Shown: positions 24,047-38,000 of the stretch, piece by piece
Layout: the number at the start of each line of letters is the position of its first letter
Numbering within the stretch: position 1 is the first letter of the stretch
From: Enoplosus armatus
Taxonomy: Eukaryota; Chordata; Actinopteri; Centrarchiformes; Enoplosidae
Length of the DNA: 64,000 nucleotides
Assembly (NCBI RefSeq): GCF_043641665.1
Contig: NC_092186.1
Span: forward strand, 15,636,001-15,700,000
Reading direction: 5' to 3'
The notes under the pieces: generated by a model
Seen by the model: only the letters and a program-made list of their open reading frames with translations
Databases searched by the model: none
Told to the model about the DNA's origin: nothing
Position numbers and translations under genes: made by a program

Positions 24047-24422
24047 GTGAGTCACTGACAATAACACTAGGAATAATAATGATTATAATATAATTTGTGT
24101 AGCATTTTTCAAAGCAAAGTTTCAATGTGCTTCAGTGCTGCACATAGACTTGAAACACACACATGATCGTACACACAACTGTTCATGGATTTATACTAGA
24201 ACATACATACAGTACCGAACAGAAATAGTAGAAGTAGATTCCCAGAATAATGTATTTTCCATGGGCTTGTGCAACTCAACATAATCAGATTGAACACACA
24301 AACACACAGGAGGACAGAGGTTCGGAAACACAGTGTAATCTCAATATGATCACAAAAACATGCATATACGCATATACACAGACACCAGTGCCCAAATACA
24401 GATAACTGTAAGACTAATATTG

Positions 24423-24467
<45 letters not shown>

Positions 24468-25517
24468 ATACACTCACACACTCACAGAATGTGCAGGCAT
24501 ACAGTATGCACACAGCTGAGCGTAAATGTCCACATGCCAGATGTCTCCTGTAATATCAAGCCGCTCATATTTGCCTTGAGGTTGTGCACCTGCTGAAGCA
24601 CAGTCTGTTGCTGATGATGGGATGCACACACTCACACACACACACACACACAGCTTCCTATCAAGCATGATGCTTATCTACCATATGAACACACGCACAC
24701 ATAGACTGGCTGGACCCCTCCTGTGACACAAATGTGTATTGTCTTACCCGGTCTGTGACACATGATGGAGTGAGTCATGCCATGGAGATGGATGTTCAAT
24801 CCCACAGAGAGTGGCTCCCAGACAGCCATCAGCGGCTGGAGTAGCCTGCAGCCACGGCATTATTACCATGTAGGTTAAGGACAAGGATGTATTGTCTTCA
24901 ACTGTGAGAGACAGTGTTTAAAGAGAGCGATACAACAAGGGTTACACAATGGCTAGTTATAATCAACCACTCAGTGACGCATTTTAGACATGCACTATGG
25001 GAACTATGACTAAAATATCTAAATAAAACAGCATTGATAATTCCCATATAGCACAGTGAGCTGTTCTTTACTTTGTTTACTGCACCACTTCTTACCATCT
25101 TTAGTTGTTGACAGGGGACTAGTTTGTGATGTTTTTGCTTTTTCCTTTATTCTTGTCTACCCATATTGCTTTGGAGAAAATGTTTTACATTAAAATGTGG
25201 GTATGTGCTCTGTGGGGATAAAAGCATTAACACCCCTGAGGATGTTCTCTGCTGTGATGATCATCTCTGACAAAGGTATAATTACACTAAAGAGCACCAC
25301 CACAAGTACCATAGCTATTTAAGTACAATATACAGCAGGTGAAAAGGAGCTTAATGTCTTCATCAACTCAGTAAATAAAGTAATTTAGGGGAGTTGTAGT
25401 TGGAGGAGTGGTTGCATGGCTATCAAACTAAACAAAGCTAGAAATCGTTATCCAGAGACAGGTGTGAACCTGCATATATTAATGCCTAATGCATATGAAC
25501 TCCCTTTGTCTCCACAG
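24047..25517 (+). other. ttll7 intron 6
   Basis: A 1.5-kb intron with a dispersed repeat piece at about 24070-24140 (GTAGCATTTTTCAAAGC...CAATGTGCTTCAG) and a CA microsatellite at 24425-24460 followed by CA-rich DNA to about 24655. Confidence 0.8.
24425..24460. repeat. (CA)18 microsatellite
   Basis: A pure CA run, followed after one extra A by more imperfect CA repeats. Confidence 0.97.
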
Positions 25518-25682
25518 AGCCAGCTCTACATGCATCTGACCAACTACTCAGTCAACAAACACAATGAGAACTTTGAGCGAGACGAGACAGTGGACAAAGG
25601 CAGCAAGAGGTCCATCAGTTGGTTCACCGAGTTCCTCCGCACCAACGACTACGATGTGGCGAAGTTCTGGGGAGACGTCTCT
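25518..25682 (+). CDS. ttll7: ttll7 coding exon 7
   Basis: Residues 242-296 start SQLYMHLTNYSVNKHNENFE and end WFTEFLRTNDYDVAKFWGDVS. LTNYSVNK is a hallmark TTLL motif at the active site. The acceptor CCACAG ends at 25517 and the donor GTACGT starts at 25683. Read-through into the intron stops within three codons (VRG then TAG). Confidence 0.97.
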
Positions 25683-27156
25683 GTACGTGGGTAGTCCACC
25701 CCAACAGACACAAACACAGAATCACATTCACATGCAGACATATCGTGGCGGATGTGTACTTCCACAAAAGCAAGGATGTGCGGTATGATAACAAAACACA
25801 CCACAAATGCAAACAACACGTGCATACATCCGTAAGTGTACACTCACATATACACATGCTCATGCTACCAACCAACACACCACGCTTCACACAAAACACA
25901 GACGGACAAGCAAAGGTTTGATATGATTTGCAATGACAGTAATTCAGTGAGCTTCAGAGCTTTGTTTAACTCCTGGAAGAGCTCCATGAAAACATCATTC
26001 CTGGAGGGTGAGCTCTCCCAGTCTGGCACTACTCTCAGCTCTTCCAAACACCTTTCCCTCATTCATTTCCTTTCATCAAAGTCTGTTTGGAAGATTCTTT
26101 TACCTCCTGTACCTGATTCATTCATGTTTTAAACTTATACACATCATATACCCCTTTGTCTCTCTGTTACTACTATTTTAGCTGCTTGTTTCTTTTCTAC
26201 CAATTTCTTTAGCCCTGGTTCTGTTTATGTTATTCTCTATTTAATTCTTATTTTCTGTTTCACTCTTTTTCACCTTGACTTTTTGTCCATCTGTCCATAG
26301 TCATTTGGGCTGTATGTGCTTTTACTGCCTGTTCTCATGATATTAGCGTTCAACCTCAACATCAAGTCCCATTGGTTATTATCCTCTCCTCAAGGCAATC
26401 TTTTATTTCTCCATTCCCTCAGCTTTCACTTTTCTTTATGCTCATTTTAAACCAAGTGGCTTTTGAGATTATTGTAGTGTATTGTGGCCAATGCTTTATC
26501 AGTTTGGCTAAGTTCTTGGTAAGGTAATTTTTCTTTTGCTTTGTACTCCTCTCTTATCCATCTTGTGTAATCTCTCCATGTGCTCCATTTTGTCAAGTGC
26601 TTTTTCCCCCCTTTCCTTCAGTTGTTTCTTTTTCTCTCATCTTTCTTGTCCCTCAGTGGCACTCCTCTGTGTGTCACCCTCTGACTCAGCCAGACCGTCC
26701 TCCTCTTCTCTTGTGCTCACCATCCATTTTTTTTCTCTGCTCTTTCTTCAGAAGTTGCACCACTTTGGTGTTAGTGCTGTCCGTTCGCACTCACACACTG
26801 TATTTTGTTTCAACTCTGTATTTATGCTCTCTGCTCACTCTCCTCTCTCCTTCTCTTTTCATCTCTCCTCTTACATTTTGTTCCCATACAGACCTAGCAG
26901 GCTGCCCTGACTCTTCCCGCCAACGGTCACGGTCAGAGAGTCAGAGAGTTTGTTTGCCAAAAGATTGTCTGTGGGGGTTAAGAATATCATGTAGGTTTTT
27001 TTTTTAATGTGAAACGCTGACATCTCTTTCATATTGAGATGATGTGCTGTATGGGGCAGGATGTCCAAGGTTTGACCAGCAAAGCTGCAGCTTTTATATG
27101 TGGGTGTGATTTTGAGAGCAGTGTCTGACTACAAATGGGCTAGTTATGGAGTCTGA

Positions 27157-27288
27157 GCCAGACCACCATACCCATCGCCTGCACCCAGCAGTCAGACTGA
27201 ACTGGACTAAACTGCAGGCCAGTAGCACTACATGGAGCTTTACTGGTGAGGGGAAGCTTTGTGCAGTGTGTGTGTGTCAGCGTGAGTA
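27157..27288 (+). repeat. local duplication, copy 1
   Basis: From GCCAGACCACCATACCC to GGGGAAGCTTTGTGCAG this is about 90% identical by eye to copy 2 at 28691, with about ten mismatches and one indel in some 110 bp, then a TG repeat and CAGNGTGAG. Confidence 0.85.
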
Positions 27289-28690
27289 CAATGAAATAGT
27301 TACACGTTGTCCACTCGGATGGTGCCATTAGAGCAGGGCGTTTCTAGGAGTTGACAAGGTCTGGGGCTAAACCCAGACCATCTGGGGCTGACGTCAGGGT
27401 GTGTGCGCACACAATTTTTTTTGGGTGGTCCCTGCTGTTCTCCCTGGAACACTACTGCCTAAATTTCACTTAGATGCACTACATTGTATGACTACTGCAA
27501 ACATTACATTTCATTTGAAATTTAATTTTGATAGTAATGTTAAGACAATTGAGCTGGACAAAATAGACATCTGCAGGGCAGCTGAGAATTCTCAAACCGA
27601 TGGCACCAGTGTTTAATTGCTACTTAACTTTTTTATTCAGCTTTTACATTTTTATTTGACTGCTGTAATGTTTGGCACTTTGTGTTGTACAAATAAAAAT
27701 AAACCAACAGCCTGATGTACAACCATTTAGGGGCAGTACAGTCGATAGTGGAACTTTTGTTTGTACCTTACCTTTTTGGTGTTGTGTTGTTACTGATGCT
27801 GTGTGAGCCCGACAGCCGAGCAGAAGCAGCATTAAACGCCGTGCGTCCATCCCAAAAGAGGGCTGCAGATGGACTGACTGAGCTTGTATACAAGAGGACA
27901 TTACCCAGCCCCGCCCTTTCCCTCAGCCTCTCGACATCCACACAAAGGCCACAGCAAGAGTCCGGAATTAAATTATTTACATTTTGAGATGATTATCGAT
28001 TTTTTTTTCTCTGTCAGAAAGATTTGTGGTTAGGGGGCTGGGGAAAAATAACATTTCCCAAGTGATGATCTGTGTACATCTAAAGTTTCAGGGGTTTGAG
28101 AAAATAGTTTTTAAGAGTTCTTGTGCATACATGTATTGACAGTTCACTTTAGTGAATAGTATAAATGCTTATTCTGACCATTATGCCTTTCAATGCCGGT
28201 TTTAGCTCAAATATGACTTTACTTTTTCAGTTTTACAATACTTTCAATTGACCTACGAGTAGGAGAAAACTGAGGTACAAGAGAAGTGATGCTTTTAAAA
28301 CAGAGAGGAAATAAATAAATTACACATGCACACATATACAGTAGCTAAAATAGCATAAACATGTATGCAGGTGAGATTAAAAAAATAAAAAGATCAAAGA
28401 GGCTTATAAAACCATTTAAGCCCAAAGCTAACGAAACACAGGCACACATGCACAGTGCTAGGTAGTGGCCAGTGCTGGGGGCTCAGGATAAGGAGGCAGG
28501 TGATGGGGGCAGGGACAAAGACACACCAGCCAGTACAGGGGACTTCGGGCATAAACAGCGGTAGCGGGAGCAGGTGTTTGTGCTGGGCAGCCTGTAGGTC
28601 AGACGGGTGGATGGATGGACAGATGGATGGAGGTGTGTGAGCGACAGACAGATAGAAAAGGGAGGGGGGCTGCCGCCTTATCAGGCCAGG

Positions 28691-28838
28691 GCCAGACCAC
28701 CATACCCCTCTCTTGCACCCAGCAGTCAGACTGGACTGGGCAAACTGCAGGCCAGCAGCACTGCATGGGGCTTGACTGGTGAGGGGAAGCTTTGTGCAGA
28801 GTATGTGTGTGTGTGTGTGTGTGTGTGTCAGAGTGAGC
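28691..28838 (+). repeat. local duplication, copy 2
   Basis: The direct-orientation partner of 27157-27288, about 1.5 kb downstream in the same intron. The TG run after it is longer here. The outer flanks do not match. Confidence 0.85.
28804..28828. repeat. TG microsatellite
   Basis: A pure TG run inside the end of duplication copy 2; the corresponding run in copy 1 is shorter (about 27267-27277). Confidence 0.95.
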
Positions 28839-29355
28839 GTGTTTACCCCAGTTGCATAGTGGGAGTAGGCAGGCAGGTAGCAGCCAGCAAATATGCGTGC
28901 AAACACACACATAACACAGGTTGGGAGCCACTACCCACACAGATGGACCACCACCAACACTGGCGAAGGTCTGTGTGTGACTGAAATTCAAAAGGTTCGG
29001 TGCCAGTAACACTTTCTTCAAAAGAGAAACCTCTTCGGCTTTTGAACTGTATCATGAGACACAGGAGAATTAAGGATCAGTCTGGATTGTAGTCCTACCT
29101 CTTTAAAGCAGGTCACAAGTACTCAATTGTCAGAGTTTAGTCCTAAATCTAAATCAAGCATTTGTCTGTTATTGCAACCTGCTATTATAGCAGGACTACT
29201 AACTGCAATATTTTCGGTTTAAGAAGACCTTTAATCAGCTATGGCTATGGCTTTTTTAGTTTGAATGAAACTGAACAGATTTGTGTTCTCTTTGTCAGCT
29301 CAGCTTGGTGATTCTCACTCTCTCTCTCTTTGTGTTTGTGTGTGTGTCCTGCCAG

Positions 29356-29514
29356 GAGCTGGTGGTGAAGACCTTAATAGTGGCTGAGCCCCATGTGCTG
29401 CACGCCTATCGCATGTGTCGCCCCGGCCAGCCACCAGGGAGCGACAGCGTCTGCTTTGAAGTCCTGGGCTTTGACATCATCCTGGACCGCAAACTCAAAC
29501 CCTGGCTACTGGAG
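29356..29514 (+). CDS. ttll7: ttll7 coding exon 8 (catalytic metal site)
   Basis: Residues 297-349 include ELVVKTLIVAEPHVLHAYRM, CFEVLGFDIILDRKLKPWLLE. Asp336 and Glu349 align with the magnesium-binding acids of the ATP-grasp active site, completed by Asn351 in the next exon. The acceptor GCCAG ends at 29355 and the donor GTACAA starts at 29515. Phase is 0 at both ends. Confidence 0.98.
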
Positions 29515-30205
29515 GTACAACTCTGCATGTGTGTGTGCGTGTGTGCGCTGTGTAGGAAACGACGTAAGTGTGTTTCTCACTTTTTCTGTTGCCGGTAAAA
29601 AAAATTTAAACACAAAAAACAAATGTATTTACTACATCATCTAAAGGGACAGTTAATTTTGGATGTTTTAATTTTAAAGTAATTCTCATTAATTTAAATG
29701 TAGTATATTATGTCAATCATAATAATGAAAGTACAGGAGGAGATTTCCTTCTGTGATTTATGAAATGTTATTCGAGGGTGTGTATGTGTGTGTGTGTGTT
29801 TGTCAGTCAGAAAGAGGAGGGCTTCAGTCTGTGGAGTCTCACCTGTCTATGCTGCTACTAAAGTGACGGCGACTCATAAACTTAAGTAATGTGGCATCAG
29901 CAGAAGAGAGGGAGACGTTGCCCCACACTGACAGAAAGCATAAACACACACTGATTTTGCTTACACACTCGTCCCTGGTGCACAGAAACACACACAAACA
30001 CCCACACAGTCTCAAGTATGTATTTAAGCACCTCCCAACACAAGGAGAGACACATTGCCGTCTAAAATGAAAGGAACGTACACAACCACAAACACACAAT
30101 TACATGCATGTGTGCATTCATACACACCCACGCATACAAATAGAAATGCTTGCGTACACGGCAGCATATAAGACAAGACGAAGACGCCTCTTCCTTATAC
30201 AAAGG

Positions 30206-30207
<2 letters not shown>

Positions 30208-30244
<37 letters not shown>
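30208..30244. repeat. CA microsatellite
   Basis: A pure CA run of 37 bp. Confidence 0.97.
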
Positions 30245-30246
<2 letters not shown>

Positions 30247-30872
30247 AGGGTGTGAAAATATAGGTCAGGACGTCAGGTTGACTAGCAAGACACCCACCCC
30301 TCATTCTCTCAGTGTCTCTCAAGTGTCAGTCATTAAGGAGATGGATTCGAGTTCAGAGTCCACTCCAGGATTTCTGTCTCACTGCTCTGATGTCAGTCAG
30401 TTAAAGCGTGACCTAAATCCTTTAACCCAAAGTGGCTGCGCCCCCCCCCCCCTTCCCACAAAATGACTCAAGGATGGGAAATGCCTCTGGGATAATTGTT
30501 TGTTTTTCCCCATCATGCCAACCCAAAATAAATCTTGCGATTTCCAAAAGCCTCTGATTTGGAGAAAAAAAAAGAGAGTGACAGTTGATGGTTGGTGTTT
30601 TCAGAAGAGTCATCGTGGAATTAGGGTGTTATAATTACCCAACCTGACTCTTTTTGTGTGGTTGAGCAGTTGTGCTATATGACAAAAAGATGTACAAGAG
30701 AGAGCAAGAGGTGTTCTTGCTGGAGCACTGTGACAGTACGTGTGCATGTGTGTGTGTGTTTAAATGTGTATGAGACATGGCAAACAGCCGTGAATGCAGT
30801 TGTTCCACTCGAGCAGTAATGATCCCCCCTGTGCTACCAGCAGCTCTCTATAACTCTCATCAATTAACATCC

Positions 30873-30876
<4 letters not shown>

Positions 30877-30926
<50 letters not shown>
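30877..30926. repeat. (CA)25 microsatellite
   Basis: A pure CA run of 50 bp. Confidence 0.97.
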
Positions 30927-30927
<1 letters not shown>

Positions 30928-33900
30928 CCCTGCTTCTCTTTCACGCAACATTTACAGCAACAATCATTTATTTCCAAAATTCAACTGATTAGTCAGGGGA
31001 TAGTTGCAAGCATGGAGACCCCTTCTAAAATCCTCACCGCATACAGTGTCAAGCCTGAAAATAACTTTATTACCACTTTTTAGCCTGTCGACATTCATTC
31101 CTATTCAGCAGGGACGCAACACGCAGCCGGGCCCATAGGCTGGTTGCCACAAACGGTACCCTACGGCAAGCCCTCAGGTCCAAATTTAATTTTTCAGCAG
31201 ATCACTTTGCAACATTTTGTGGTAAATTTAATCTATTTCACCCCATTTCACCATTTTTTATTTTTTATTTTTGTCACCCCCCTGAGTTCCAAAACAGTAA
31301 AAATTGTGTCAGGAATTGAAACACAATCTAGGTCTCACAGGTTTGTTTTAAATTTGTGGACTTCGCCTCTTAGGTTTCCTTATTGGTGTCACTGTGAATT
31401 ACGCATGCCACGCCTCGTTGGGGCTTTACCCAGACTGCTGTTCCGACACTGTCTTCCTCTCTTACTCTTTAAAACGTCAACGTTGGTTGTTGGACATGCA
31501 AACTCGCAGCCAGGAAATGAAAGTTCAACCTGTGTAAACTCAAAGCCAGTTGGATACCTGAAAGCTAGATGGTATCATATATAAGAAACTGTCAAATGAC
31601 ATTAGCCCTGCTCTTGGTATTTGTATTTTTGTCTGCAGTTTTCTGAGTGTGTGTGGGAGGCTGGGGAGGGAAAAGGAACATGATTGCCTCTCACATCCTC
31701 CAATTACACCTCCAGAAAATAGCCACCATTTCTTTTTAAATGTATTCAAAATAGTGCAACTCCAAACTCCTGTGATTCGAGGACACGCTCTATCTTGCCA
31801 TTGCAAGAAAACCTCTGTGCAAGATACAATATACTAGCTCTTTGTAAGCCAACAAGCACAACGAGAAATCATTGCAAATATACTGATAATGAATACGGAT
31901 ACTCAAGAGGAAGAACCCACGGACCAGCGGACACCTGCTAAATAGCTTGTCACAGGGGTGAAAACAGAGAAGGCAGGAGTGATGCTTCTCAAACCAAGGC
32001 CAGGCATCAAACAGAGCATGTATAGAAAGGGGACAAGAGAAGGTAAAAAGAGAGAGACAGGCTTTTGTGTGATCCTTATCTTAAATCAGCAGGGTTTTCA
32101 ACACAAGTTTTACCTCCTATTGACATTCAAAACATCAGCACTACATAGGCGCACACATATACACGCACACTTGCTGAAATGGCGTAACCCGAGACGTTCA
32201 CTTTCATTAAACCAGCCCAGACAGCATCTGTGTCTCGTATAAGAAAGGCGTTTCATTGAGCCGTGATCTTCACACACACACACACAGTCTGCTTAGACTG
32301 TGGTTTGTATTGTCAGCGCCAAGGCTTTGGCTGTAAGGGTTTCATTGAGTGTTTTCTTTGTCTTTTGAAAGAAAAAGAAAAAAAACCCAGCAAAACAAAA
32401 AAGCAAGGGAAAACATAATCAATGCAGAAATGCAAACACATTCAGTTTAGCTCAGGAATCGCCTTATGACACAGGCTTTACTTATAAATTATACTACCAA
32501 GTGGTTGTGTATTAAAATTGGGGTGCATGGGTCAAAGGGAACAGCAGGCATCTCCAAATCCACTGTGAGTCATAAGGAGTGCATTTACTCAATGGCAAAA
32601 TATAGCAGTGGGACAGCATTATCACCCCTGGACCCCCCTCCTCTCTCTAGTTTATTCAGGGCCCATGTGCTGTAAGCCGGCATGACAAATAATGTCAAAA
32701 GGAGTGAGGAAAATGGAAAAAGTATTACCAGAGGTTTGGTGGGTGATGGGTGAGGACAAGAGCAAAATAAAAAACTATACATTTACTGTAAATGCTCCTC
32801 CCCCTCTGAAACAGAACCCGACAAAGAGCACAATTTATCGTTCTCATGAGGTCCTGATTGGTGTCCATGGACTCCAACACAAGGATGGGTGGATTGAGGC
32901 CTAGCCTCATTACGGGCCTGGCTTACTACATTACTACAAGTTGTTCCCCCATACCCAGCAAAAAACAAAAAAGAAATAAAAAGAAAGTGTTTGTAGTGAG
33001 CTTGAATAATTAGAACCTGCCTGGTCCATGCGACGCTGTCTCTAGTGTCCGGCTCCAGGCAGCTCAAAGACTGGTCGGCCGGCTTGTTAGGGCCACAGTT
33101 AGTGTGAGGGTGCGGATGTGTTTTTGTGTAAATTAATGTGAGTTAGTGTGTTTGTGAATCTGAATTTGATTTGTAATGTGTCAGTATTGTACTGTAGGTA
33201 CTGTATGTGTGTTTACCTGCACTATAAACACACATATGCACTATGAAAGCCACTGCATGCAACCAAGAGGGTTTCTGTGTTTCATGTGAATGTGTCTCCG
33301 CATAAGGAGTATGTGTGTGTGTATCTGGATGTGTGGTCTTTGTCCCTCTGGGAATAGTCCTCTGTAGTGTGTGTGTGTGTGTGTATGTGTGGTTGGCCAT
33401 TCTGATCTGCCTACCAAACCAACTCCAGCCCACAGCCTGTCTTTTTATCCAGTGAGAGAGGCAGGGAGGAATCCTACAGACCAATTCAGTAAATAACAGA
33501 ATAAAGAGAAGAAGAAGAAGAAGAAGATGCCTTGTTTGACAACTTTCATGGTGTTTTACGTGTGAACTGTTCAACATTGAGATGCCACCGCACACAGGAG
33601 CTTAGGCAGCTTGATTATTGATGGCTGCAACTTAACTACCATCTCCTCATCCATCTCTTTCCCTCTTTCTACCCCTCCTGCCCCCCTTTAGGACGGGTTG
33701 TGCAGAGTGATTGGCAGCTAATGAGGCGGGCATGGTTAGGTCAACCATGGCACTGGTTTGTTTGTGTCTCAATGTGTTTGTCTGTGTGTGTGTGAATGGG
33801 CATTACGACAACAGACCAACAGACTGCAGCTGGACTGCTCCCCTAAGGGCGGTGATTCTTCACTCCTCCCCTCCCTCCCTTCACCCCTTCCTGCAACTTT

Positions 33901-34938
33901 CCTCTCTTTCTGTGCTCTGTCCCCGATTGTTTCAAGATGAGTTTGGTTTGCCTGTCCACCCCTCAGAGCCAACATAATCCAGACTTCCTTTTCCTTTGAG
34001 TGCAAGTGTATGTATGTGTGTGTGTGTGTGAGTGTGTGTGTTTGTGTTGGGGGTGTGTTTGTGGGGAGTAATCTGCGCTGGCAAGTGTAAACAGATGCTA
34101 CGATACACACATACACATACAAACAAACACATGGATATTCCATCCCCAACACACACAAACACACACTGCAAATGAATTACAACTGCTGAAAATACTGTTA
34201 ATTTCCTGTGTGGAATAAATAGTGCCTCACACTTTCTGAAATTCTATTTCATCTGTACAGAATGAGATGAAAGTTTTGTGTTCTTACAGCTTTTCATGAA
34301 AGTCTAAAGAGTAGCCATACAAAGCGTAGCTGTTTTCCGAGGAGTTTCAGAAGACAGATTTAGAGGTTAGCCTGCCTTTCGGCTATTTCCTCAGGAAATT
34401 TGTGTTTTCTAACCCGTACAACAGTCAGGTCAAACATTATTGTGTATTCAGGATGATTAAGGAAGAATTTACTTGCTACCTGTGCTCTCCAAATAATTTT
34501 CATCCCCTCATGATTGAATTTTCCAGGGTGAAAAATGATAGAGAATACATACAGTCTGATATACTCAATTATCTTTCAGAGTCGCTCCCACCCTTTCACC
34601 TCTCATTCTCCTTTTGCCTTTGATTAATCTTTGGCGCTTAGTAGGATTCATTCTCATTTAAATGTCCATGGATATTGTCTGAGGGGGCGTCTTTCTCCCT
34701 GTGAACTCTAGGTGGCAGTAGTTACCTGTGAGCCACTCTTTGGCTTATAAGAGGTTTATTAAAGAATAATTAGAATGATGTATGGGACTGTCTGTCTGTA
34801 TCCACATCCATTTTCCCCCAACATGACTATTTCATGGAATAAGTATCAAATTAGGAGCGTACAGGCTTCGTATGTGGGGCAGTTGAATACACACCCCAAC
34901 ATTTAGTCATTTATCATCAGGCATGTATGGCAGCACCA

Positions 34939-34970
34939 GTGTGTGTGTGTGTGTGTGTGTGTGTCTGTGT

Positions 34971-35029
<59 letters not shown>

Positions 35030-35059
35030 TGTGTCTGTGTTTGTGTTTGTGTTTGTGTG
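34939..35059. repeat. interrupted TG microsatellite (about 120 bp)
   Basis: TG repeats broken at intervals by TC and by TTTG steps, ending at GTGCATGCATG. Alternating purine-pyrimidine DNA of this length can adopt Z-form in principle. Confidence 0.95.
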
Positions 35060-38000
35060 CATGCATGAGATTGAGAGGGAAGATTTATATTGCATGTTTA
35101 TGAGTGACATATGGAACTGTTGTGTGTTGTGTGTAAGAGACTGTAAATGAAGATAAATATTCTTGCATATTTATGACTGACAGTTTCGGACTTTAGGTGT
35201 GTTTTGTTGATATATTCGTGTGGCTGCATAACTACGTCCACGCTTACCTTTTTTTATGTACCTTCGATTCACCTTTTGCTTTTTGTGCCTATGTCATATT
35301 GTATCTCAGTGTGTCTTGAAAAAACCCCCAAAGACAACAAAAAACTCTCCCTGCACCCTGCCAGCCAGCCAGCCAGTCAGGCAGGTCAGGCTGACTGGTG
35401 GCTAAGCTAAGTGTTGGCCCGCTCACTCCCAGGACCTTTACCAGCGGCTCAGCATGCTCAGCTAGAGTTTCCTATGTCCGACAGGACCACTAAAAACGCC
35501 ACAAAAAGAACAAAACAGTGATTGATAAGACGGCTGAAACAAGAGAGCGACTTAACATGGCGGCCAGCTGTCTGTCTTTCTGTCGCTCTGCTACTCATGC
35601 TCTCCTTCTCTGCCTCCCTCTCTCATTCCACCATTGTGCGGCAACAAACACTCCATTCTGACAGCGGTTGAACTGTGCCGATACCCTTGAGTGTACGGGG
35701 CAGAATGGGAGGCTTGTCAAAGCAGTGGTTGTTTACACTCTGCCAGGAATAATAAGAGGGGGTCGTTTTTCTGAACCGATTAATCACGAGCAGCCCGTGC
35801 ACTTGTTTGACGAGTATTCCAGACACAGAATAGATGTCGATGGGGGGGAAGCAATTTGTTGTGGAAAGAAAGCAGCTGATTGTTGTTGAGCCATTGCTGT
35901 TGCTGTTATTAGAGTCGGTGTGACACAGCAGAGGCTATGGGCGCAAACTGTGTGATGCCCACTACATTTTCAACTATGAGTGAGTCATATAATCATTGTA
36001 AGGATTTTTTCTCACTTTTAATGGGTTAATTTATAATTGAAATGAATTGTTAGCTGGAGATGGAATCTGAGTAGTTGTCATACCATAGTATGAATGGAGA
36101 TTGATTTTATTCTCTCTAGGTGTGCAGAATGGCCTACGGCAACATTAATAATATTGTTATTGTTCGGGTTTGATTTTGCTATATGGCCATTACTTGAACA
36201 ATAAACTTCCAGGGGGGCCAAACATTATGAGACTGACCCTTCGTTCAAACCAGAGGTTAAAGAGATTTTCCCACTTGGAAATTAATAAACTATATCAAAT
36301 TGAATAAGTCATGTAAAATGTGCTGGTTGCACTTCTACCTCTCTGTTTGTACTTTAGGACCTGCAATAAAGATTAGTAGACGGGCTAGACAATTCAAACC
36401 AAATGGGAGGTTGAAAAAAATTTAATAAGGACCCTCCTACCACAAGCTTTATTTCACAACTGCTGTCATATACACTGGCAGGTTACTTACGTGTCTCAGT
36501 CACACACCTCCAGGTGCAGAAAATAAAAGAGCAAACATGCCCTGTATAGAGTCCGTTAATGGTTTGCAGCTCACCGTCTGATCTTTGTATGTTTAATTGT
36601 ATGATCAGATGAGGATAAACCTGTCCTGTGAAAAATTACAGACTGATATGTTATTTTCCTACATGCTCTTTCTGTTGTTTGACTGAGTGATATCTAGGCT
36701 ACATTGATGCGATGCTGATGCTGAACCAAATCAAAGCACGAGTAAAAAGGAGTTTCTAATCTTTTCATCTGACATTTTTATTGAATGCGTCTTGGAGCAA
36801 CCGAGGGCTCCTTTAAGACCCTGCCAGAGTCACTTAAGGAAATCAGAGTGGGGGTTTTGGGAGCCTGCAGGGGTTCATTAGGACCAGACTGGTCCAACTT
36901 CCTCTGCCAGAGAGGAAAAGGAGAACACAGAAACACGGAGAGAGAAATGAATAAGAGAGGTAACGACCAGAGAGTGAGGGCTAGCAAGCAGAGGGGGGGA
37001 ATGAGTGACCAGACAGAAAGCCGAGCGAGAGACGGCAAGAAACAGAGTGGGAAGAGAAACTAACCAGAAGAAGCGTGCGACAGTCGGAGAGTGGAAGGAG
37101 AGAGACGAAAGATTGAGGGAGAGCAAAGAAAGACAGCGAGAGCTGCGATGCCAGTCTACTCTGTGACAGCTTGACACCACAAATCAAAATAAGAAATGAA
37201 GACAAGTAACGAGACAACCGTCGGCAGGATCACTGCCAGTCTGGCTGTTACCTATAGGCTACGGCGCTCTAAAGCCATACTCTTTTCATTGTGGCTGTCA
37301 TATCAGGGAGTGCTCTAAATGAAAACAGACCTCTTCCCTCTTTTTCTTTTGTGGAGTTTTTTTTTTTTAGGTAAGGTACTGTAGCTTGAAGTGGAGCTCT
37401 GTCCTTCTCAGCACACAGAGGGATGTATTGTAGACTTCATTCTATTGAGTGAAAGAGTTGGATAGGGTCTCTGTTCCTTTTTTCCTCTTTGCGCTGGAAG
37501 ACATTCATCACCTACAGCCCCCCACCCCCTCCTTCTGATAAATGGTTGCTGTGTAGAAAAACGCGCATGTGGGTGCGGGCACACACTCATGAAGGCAAGC
37601 CCATACAAACCCACATCATGTTGGTGTAGATTTAGTAGCTCATGTGGTATTTGTGGATCTATCCTCCGAACTAGTCGAAGAGACTCGGGCAGTCATGGTC
37701 CAGCAGGCTCAGAGAAGGTATACAGTTGCTTCAGGTCAACATAGATAGCTACAACTCGGGATACGCCTTCTTATCTTTTTCGTGCTCTTATTCACCTATG
37801 CCCAGCTTCACACAGCTACATACATGCATTGCTACACGGATGCTTCGTAGGAATTTGGGGTTTAGGGATGCTACTGAAGGACAATTTGGGAGTAGCCGTT
37901 GATGTAGGGAGCAGCTTTACTGATTCACTTAAGCCTGCCCAGATTTCTTTTTTTTTTCAGCTGGCTCATGATCCAAATGGACAATCTTTAGCTACCTGCC

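Larger units (their letters stand above)
25683..29355 (+). other. ttll7 intron 7
   Basis: A 3.7-kb intron. It holds a pyrimidine-rich zone (about 26040-26890), two copies of a diverged segment of about 110 bp (27157-27266 and 28691-28800), and a TG microsatellite (28804-28828). The rest is not recognised. Confidence 0.8.

Noticed and set aside
30062..30322. Cys/Val-rich and Thr/His-rich frames over CA/TG repeats (also near 34939, 40918, 56544)
   Set aside because: Translations of dinucleotide repeats.
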